64,000 bases of DNA from JAVBJN01 sp031546985. GTDB taxonomy: Bacteria; Bacteroidota; Bacteroidia; Chitinophagales; Chitinophagaceae. The translations under genes were made by a program, and so were the position numbers. Positions 59,530-64,000 of this stretch are shown in pieces (positions within the stretch are counted from its first letter, which is position 1; every line of letters begins with the position of its first letter). The stretch spans positions 1 to 64,000 of the forward strand of contig JAVBJN010000003.1 of the NCBI GenBank assembly GCA_031546985.1, written 5' to 3'. The notes below the pieces were generated by a model that was given only the letters and a program-made list of their open reading frames with translations, was not told the DNA's origin and did no database searches.

Positions 59530-62500
59530 TTATTCTTTAATAAACCGGATATGCTCTTGCAGGTCTCCGGCAGTAGCTTCCAGTATGTACATGCCTTTGG
59601 CTAAAGCGCTTACATCTACCGAGATAAAGCCGGTAGCATCTACCTTGCGGTTCAATACCACTTTGCCATCTACGGTAACGATCCTGATCATTAAATTTTG
59701 TTCTGCTTTGGCTAAGGATATGTTTAGCGCATGGGTAACCGGGTTAGGATAAACCGTAACCGACTGGTGTTCCTGGTTAAATGCCAGTTTTACCATATTG
59801 CTGTAGGTAAAGGATTGGTCTGCCGCTACCAGGCTCAGGCGGTAGAAATTAGTACCATTGGCCGGTTCGTAGTCGGTAAAGTTGTAAAGCTGGGTTGGCG
59901 CGTTATTTTTTACTCCTTTTACCGATCCTATTTTATAGAAATTGGTACCATTTGTACTGGTTTCTACATCAAATCGGCTGTAAGATGCGGAGTTGGTGGT
60001 AGTCCAGCGCAATACGGAGTTACCTCCATTTTTCTGCCCTTCAAAAGAAAGCAGGTTGGCAGGTAACGCTACAGGAGCAGGCAGCAAACCAATTGCGAAG
60101 CCAGAGAAGCCTGTATTGCTGAAAGTGCCGGTAATAATGGTATCTGCACCAAAATTGTTTTTGGTAAGGGTAGTGCTCAACACATCGGTTACATAAGGTG
60201 TGCCTGGTGTAACATCGGGTATGTAGTGCCCGTTAGATACCTTAATGAGTTTGGCATTGGCAAGGGTTTGGCCAGAAGCTGCCATCCAGCCGTTGATCTC
60301 GGCCTGGGTATAATACAGCTTAATCTGGTAGTTGCCAGTGGTTGTATTGTGTGTAGGAACAACCCGGAACGATTTAGACGTTACATAGTTGGCCGGCGTA
60401 TTGTTCCAGAAAGGCACAGCACTTGTGCCTGCACGGTCTACTACTACCTGTGTGCAACCGTAGTCGAAGCTGCCCTGGTTTTCGATATAAGCCATGATTT
60501 TGCCAGAGGCATCTTTAAAATACACTTTGCCATTGGGGCCCAGGTATTCGGTTTGCGAAGCCATGGCATTTTGTACAGCCAGGCCATTGGTTACGGTGTA
60601 GTCAAAAGATATTCTGGGGTGTACTGTTGTAAGGGCAACTGCGGGTAAAGCACATCCGGAGGCCGCACTGGCAATGGTTACATTGCTGAAAGCGGTAATG
60701 ATGTCTCCGGTAGATCCCGGTATCTGGTAGCAATACAGGGAGTCGGAAGTGGTAGCGGTGCTGCCATTATCATAACATATGTTTATAATGATGTTGGAAG
60801 TGCCATCCCAGTTAAAGTTGCTGGTAAAGGGCACCGTTGTAGTACTGCTGTTGGCCGGCGATGTAGTGTAGTTACCGGAGTATACCGTAGTAAAACCGTT
60901 GGGAGATACATAGTTGCTCAGCGTATTGCTGGTTGTAGCGCTCATAGAAACCGTAAAGCCATTGTAGGTATCTGAGTTCGCGTGTCTGTAGTAGTAGAGT
61001 TTAAGCGCGGTTAAAGCTACCGTACCGGTAATGCCTGCAGCATTAAGTTCTGATGCGCGGTAGAGGTATTGTACCCTGTGCCTGGTAAGTGTGCGACCCG
61101 AAAAACAACCCTGGGGCTCTGACAGGTAAAAAGAATTAGAACCAATATCAACCGTTCCGTTAGTAATGGCCATAGGCACCAGGTCGTTATCGGAGAGCGT
61201 AATGGTGTGCGTAGGGTTAATAAGCCCTATGGTAGCGCCATTGTTGCTTAACGTAAAAGACAGGCCTATTGTTTTTTGTAGCTCCACAGACTTGTCGTCG
61301 TAGATGCGCACGGTAAATGATTTAACCTCGCCTCCGGCAGTTGTATAAGCAATATCGGAAGAAGGAGCTGTAAAGCTGCCATTGGTGGTAATATCGTAAT
61401 CGGTACCGCGAATGGCTGTTCCGCTGGTTACCAGTGTGGCAGTTACCGCCTGCGTAGGTGCAAGGCCGCTTTTTAAATTATAAGTGTAGTCGGTATAGCC
61501 CCGGCAGGTATTATTGGGGTCCTGGAAAGTAGTGCTTTCTGTAACGCTGCTGCTGCCCAGCTCAAAGTTGATCTGCGATGCGCACAATGGAGCCTGGTTG
61601 GTAGGTATTGCACCCAGCGATGTAGCGAGCGAACTTCTGGCGGCTAACGCAAGCGCGGCCGTAACCCGGTTGCTTTGCCCCAGTGTAAAAAGGGTATAGC
61701 TGCTGGTATAGTTCATGAAGTTGTTTTCGGTATTGGCACCATAGGCAATGTTGCTGTTACAGGCATTAGGACCTGTGCGGGGCGTGAAAGTGATAACGCC
61801 ACCCAGCTGGTTGTAGCTAATGGGGTCGGTATCGCACACCCTATCGCCATCGTTACTGCAATTGGCATTGGCAGGGCAGGTGTTTTTGTCGCTGGAGCCT
61901 TCAAATACATGGAACAGGTTAAAGGCGTGCCCCAATTCGTGCGGCAGGGTTTTGGCACCAGTAACCATTTGTGTAGCCAGCATTACCGTACCATCAATGG
62001 TAGCGCCTGCTCCGGGAAAGTAAGCGTAGCCGGCGGTAAAGGTGCCGCTGGTACCATCTGCACCGTCTATTTTATTAACTATCCAGATATTGTAATACTG
62101 CGAAGCATCCCAACGGCTCAGGTTCTTTACATTAATATCGGGAGTGCCGCCTGTGCCCACACCGCCCGCGGTGTAGTTGGGGATACCCGAACCATTTACC
62201 CGCACAATACCCGTGGTGGGGGAGCAATCGGGCATTCTTTTCGCCAGTGCAAACTGGATGCCCAGGTCGTTACTGCCCGAGGTTACGGTGGCATCGGCTG
62301 CAAATACTTTATTCAGGTAATCAATTGCGCCCTGGATCTGTGCATCGCTAGGGTTATAGATGGTACCTACGGCGCCACCGGTATGTACAATATGCACCAC
62401 TACCGGAATGATGGTAGTGCTGAGTATGCCGCCGGTTTTTCTGGCCATGGGTTGTTTAAGCTCCGGATGCGTGGAGATAAACTGCTGAATGGCTTTTTCA

Positions 62501-62643
62501 TTGGCGTTGATCCTGTCTGCGTACTGCAGGTCTTCGGCCATCAGTTTCTGGTGCATTTCTGTAAAGCCGCATTTGGGCTGGGCAAAAATGGTTGTAGACA
62601 GGCATAGAAAGCATGCCAATGTTAAGAGTAGTTTTGTTTTCAT
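59530..62643 (-). CDS. Secreted M43 family (pappalysin-like) metalloprotease with T9SS type A domain
   Basis: This 1037-residue protein starts at the ATG at 62643 (MKTKLLLTLACFLCLSTTIFA), giving a signal peptide. A propeptide-like helix region covers residues about 22-75. The metzincin domain spans about 76-340, with zinc motif HELGHAFNLFH at 235-245 and the Met-turn NFMNY. A Calx-beta-like domain (GTDYDITTNGSFTAPSSD to ITLSDND), a beta-sandwich region and a T9SS type A sorting domain (VTVYPNPVTHALNI to HIRFIKE) follow. It is extracellular or surface-bound. Substrate unknown. A near-consensus TATCTTTTG lies about 40 bases upstream. Confidence 0.92.
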   Translation of the reverse strand: MKTKLLLTLACFLCLSTTIFAQPKCGFTEMHQKLMAEDLQYADRINANEKAIQQFISTHPELKQPMARKTGGILSTTIIPVVVHIVHTGGAVGTIYNPSDAQIQGAIDYLNKVFAADATVTSGSNDLGIQFALAKRMPDCSPTTGIVRVNGSGIPNYTAGGVGTGGTPDINVKNLSRWDASQYYNIWIVNKIDGADGTSGTFTAGYAYFPGAGATIDGTVMLATQMVTGAKTLPHELGHAFNLFHVFEGSSDKNTCPANANCSNDGDRVCDTDPISYNQLGGVITFTPRTGPNACNSNIAYGANTENNFMNYTSSYTLFTLGQSNRVTAALALAARSSLATSLGAIPTNQAPLCASQINFELGSSSVTESTTFQDPNNTCRGYTDYTYNLKSGLAPTQAVTATLVTSGTAIRGTDYDITTNGSFTAPSSDIAYTTAGGEVKSFTVRIYDDKSVELQKTIGLSFTLSNNGATIGLINPTHTITLSDNDLVPMAITNGTVDIGSNSFYLSEPQGCFSGRTLTRHRVQYLYRASELNAAGITGTVALTALKLYYYRHANSDTYNGFTVSMSATTSNTLSNYVSPNGFTTVYSGNYTTSPANSSTTTVPFTSNFNWDGTSNIIINICYDNGSTATTSDSLYCYQIPGSTGDIITAFSNVTIASAASGCALPAVALTTVHPRISFDYTVTNGLAVQNAMASQTEYLGPNGKVYFKDASGKIMAYIENQGSFDYGCTQVVVDRAGTSAVPFWNNTPANYVTSKSFRVVPTHNTTTGNYQIKLYYTQAEINGWMAASGQTLANAKLIKVSNGHYIPDVTPGTPYVTDVLSTTLTKNNFGADTIITGTFSNTGFSGFAIGLLPAPVALPANLLSFEGQKNGGNSVLRWTTTNSASYSRFDVETSTNGTNFYKIGSVKGVKNNAPTQLYNFTDYEPANGTNFYRLSLVAADQSFTYSNMVKLAFNQEHQSVTVYPNPVTHALNISLAKAEQNLMIRIVTVDGKVVLNRKVDATGFISVDVSALAKGMYILEATAGDLQEHIRFIKE

Positions 62644-62983
62644 AGATAAAATAACACGTGATGAATAAGGTTTATTTATAAGCAAAAGATAATGAGTTGT
62701 ATTGTTCTTCTTTTGAAAAACCAGGTTGTGTGTTTCCATTGGGTTGGCAGCATATGTGCGGGCCTAATGGAAAATTTTGATTACAGATAACATTTTGTAA
62801 ATTATGAGTATCTGTACTACTATTTTTTACGTATAGGGATGGGTGTAATATTGGTGCAATTTATAGTTTTCGGCGCATAGGCATATATTTTTTATAGAAG
62901 ATTATGCCGCTCTGCTTGTCTTTATCCAAAATGTGCCTGTCTTTATCTGAAAAACGTTACATTTATTAAGTAAATAATCTGAT
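62644..62983. other. Divergent intergenic region with a short direct repeat
   Basis: This AT-rich region lies between the M43 protease and the SBBP protein. It contains TTGTCTTTATCC at about 62917-62928 and CTGTCTTTATCTG about 22 bases later, a possible regulator site. No coding frame or terminator was seen. Confidence 0.4.
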
Positions 62984-64000
62984 GTGCTTTTGAAAAGATT
63001 TCTACCTTTTTTATTATCGGTTGCTGCCGGTATAGGCCAGCCATTACTTGCCCGTGAAGCCCATAACGGGCCTGTGGAGTTTGTGCCCAATAAGGGGCAA
63101 TGGCAAGGCGATTTTGCCTACCGCGCTACCTCCGGAAATGTCGATTTTTTTGTGCGTAAAACCGGTTTTACCTACCATATACAATCTGCCGCCAACCTGC
63201 CCAGCGTACATGCATACCAGCACCGGGAGATTTCCGATGCACCGGTTATGAAGGGCCATGTGTTTATGGTAGATTTTCAAAACACTACCGGAGCAGTGTC
63301 TTATACCGAAGGTAAGCCCCGCACCCATTATTACAATTATTTTCTGGGCAATAACGCCGGCAACTGGGTTTCGGAAGTGCATCCCTGCCAGGCCGTGGAT
63401 ATGCACTCGCTATACCCGGGCATAGATCTGCGCTTGTATGGCGTGGAAGAAGGCGCATTTAAATACGATCTTATTGTAAAAGCCGGAGCCGATGCCGGCA
63501 AAATAGCTATGGCTTACAAAGGCCAGGACGGCTTGGAGGTTAAAGACGGCAAGCTGTATGTGCACACCAGCGTAGGCGATGTGGTAGAAATGAAACCTTA
63601 TGCCTACCAATACTCCAATAACGGTAAAAAAGAAATTCCATGTGTGTACCAGCTCAATGGCAATACTTTGCGGTTTAAGCTGGGAAAATACGATACCAAT
63701 GCCGAACTGGTAATAGATCCCACCATTGTATTTGCTACTTACTCCGGCTCTACCGCAGACAACTGGGGTATGTCGGCTACCGATGATAAACAAGGTAATT
63801 TCTATGGTGCGGGCGTTGCGGTTTCATCCGGTTACCCGGTTACACCAGGCGCTTACCAAACTACTTATAAAGGCCCGGTAAACAATGGTTCTGCCAGCGG
63901 ATGGTATGATTTTGAAACCGATATTGCTATTTCTAAATTTAATGCCAACGGTACCGGTTTACTCTATGCCACTTACGTAGGTGGTACTGGTAATGAGATG
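62984..64000 (+). CDS. Large secreted SBBP-repeat surface protein (3' end outside window)
   Basis: The frame is open for 339 codons to the window edge. It starts at a GTG (62984) or TTG (62990); an in-frame stop lies just upstream and the nearby ATG is out of frame. The signal peptide is LLKRFLPFLLSVAAGIGQPLLA. It continues with PVEFVPNKGQWQGDFAYRA and the THYYNYFLGNNAGNWVSEVHP block of the DUF7948 family. From about residue 245 it enters SBBP-type propeller repeats (DPTIVFATYSGSTADNWGM). Such proteins usually exceed 1000 residues and end in a T9SS domain, which would lie to the right. A surface role is inferred. Confidence 0.72.
   Translation, partial: MLLKRFLPFLLSVAAGIGQPLLAREAHNGPVEFVPNKGQWQGDFAYRATSGNVDFFVRKTGFTYHIQSAANLPSVHAYQHREISDAPVMKGHVFMVDFQNTTGAVSYTEGKPRTHYYNYFLGNNAGNWVSEVHPCQAVDMHSLYPGIDLRLYGVEEGAFKYDLIVKAGADAGKIAMAYKGQDGLEVKDGKLYVHTSVGDVVEMKPYAYQYSNNGKKEIPCVYQLNGNTLRFKLGKYDTNAELVIDPTIVFATYSGSTADNWGMSATDDKQGNFYGAGVAVSSGYPVTPGAYQTTYKGPVNNGSASGWYDFETDIAISKFNANGTGLLYATYVGGTGNEM

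Overview
The window is chromosomal DNA from a member of the Bacteroidota, most likely the Chitinophagaceae or a close Chitinophagales/Sphingobacteria relative. The evidence is: several TAnnTTTG (-7) promoter boxes, once with a clear TTG (-33) box; proteins ending in type IX secretion (T9SS) sorting domains of both the gliding-motility (CHU_C) and the 'YPNP' type; families typical of the phylum (DUF4199, DUF1569, PorE-like OmpA proteins, a mitochondrial-type citrate synthase, a stand-alone deoxyhypusine synthase homologue); and short palindromic intergenic repeats. I found no rRNA, tRNA, insertion sequence, phage or CRISPR array.

Layout. 1-3.9 kb: the start of a membrane-anchored trypsin-like protease, its ECF sigma factor, a Thr-rich lipoprotein, a DUF4199 membrane protein, rsmI and a pssA-purS pair. 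4.1-4.65 kb: a structured leader with promoter, stem, possible antiterminator and terminator just upstream of a hotdog thioesterase. 4.8-11.6 kb: a TetR-controlled efflux operon (TolC, HlyD adaptor, two ATPases, two permeases), laid out like E. coli cecR-ybhGFSR but with the double ATPase split in two and its own TolC. 11.8-16 kb: Xaa-Pro aminopeptidase, a putative metallopeptidase and PEP carboxykinase. 16-24 kb: two tandem giant CHU_C surface proteins, a CAP protein and a secreted PQQ-type sugar dehydrogenase. 24-29.4 kb: folD-queE, a PorE-like protein, DUF1569, a FabZ-like protein lacking the catalytic His, and an unknown protein. 29.5-33 kb: a cobalamin riboswitch in front of metE, then a Cys-rich CWC protein and a second hotdog thioesterase.

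33.3-48 kb: a complete complex I operon on the minus strand (nuoA-B-CD-E-F-G-H-I-J-K-L-M-N), with the NADH module and a NuoG carrying the extra N7 cluster motif. 48-52.7 kb: CBS protein, GT2 glycosyltransferase and rsmG on the minus strand, diverging from tgt and an LptF/G permease. 52.8-57 kb: citrate synthase, a decayed two-gene remnant, a tudor-like hypothetical, a CHAD protein and the deoxyhypusine synthase homologue. 57-64 kb: a repeat cluster, recG, a secreted M43 metalloprotease, and the 5' part of a large SBBP-repeat surface protein that runs off the right edge.

How they fit together: the operons describe an aerobic, NADH-oxidising cell with TCA and gluconeogenic enzymes (gltA, pckA, nuo), a B12-responsive choice of methionine synthase, drug or solvent efflux, and a surface/secretome exported by the T9SS. 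The least explained items are the leader at 4.08-4.25 kb, the deoxyhypusine synthase homologue in a bacterium, the His-less FabZ-like protein and the decayed gene pair after gltA. Family names come from recognising motifs by eye; no database search was run.
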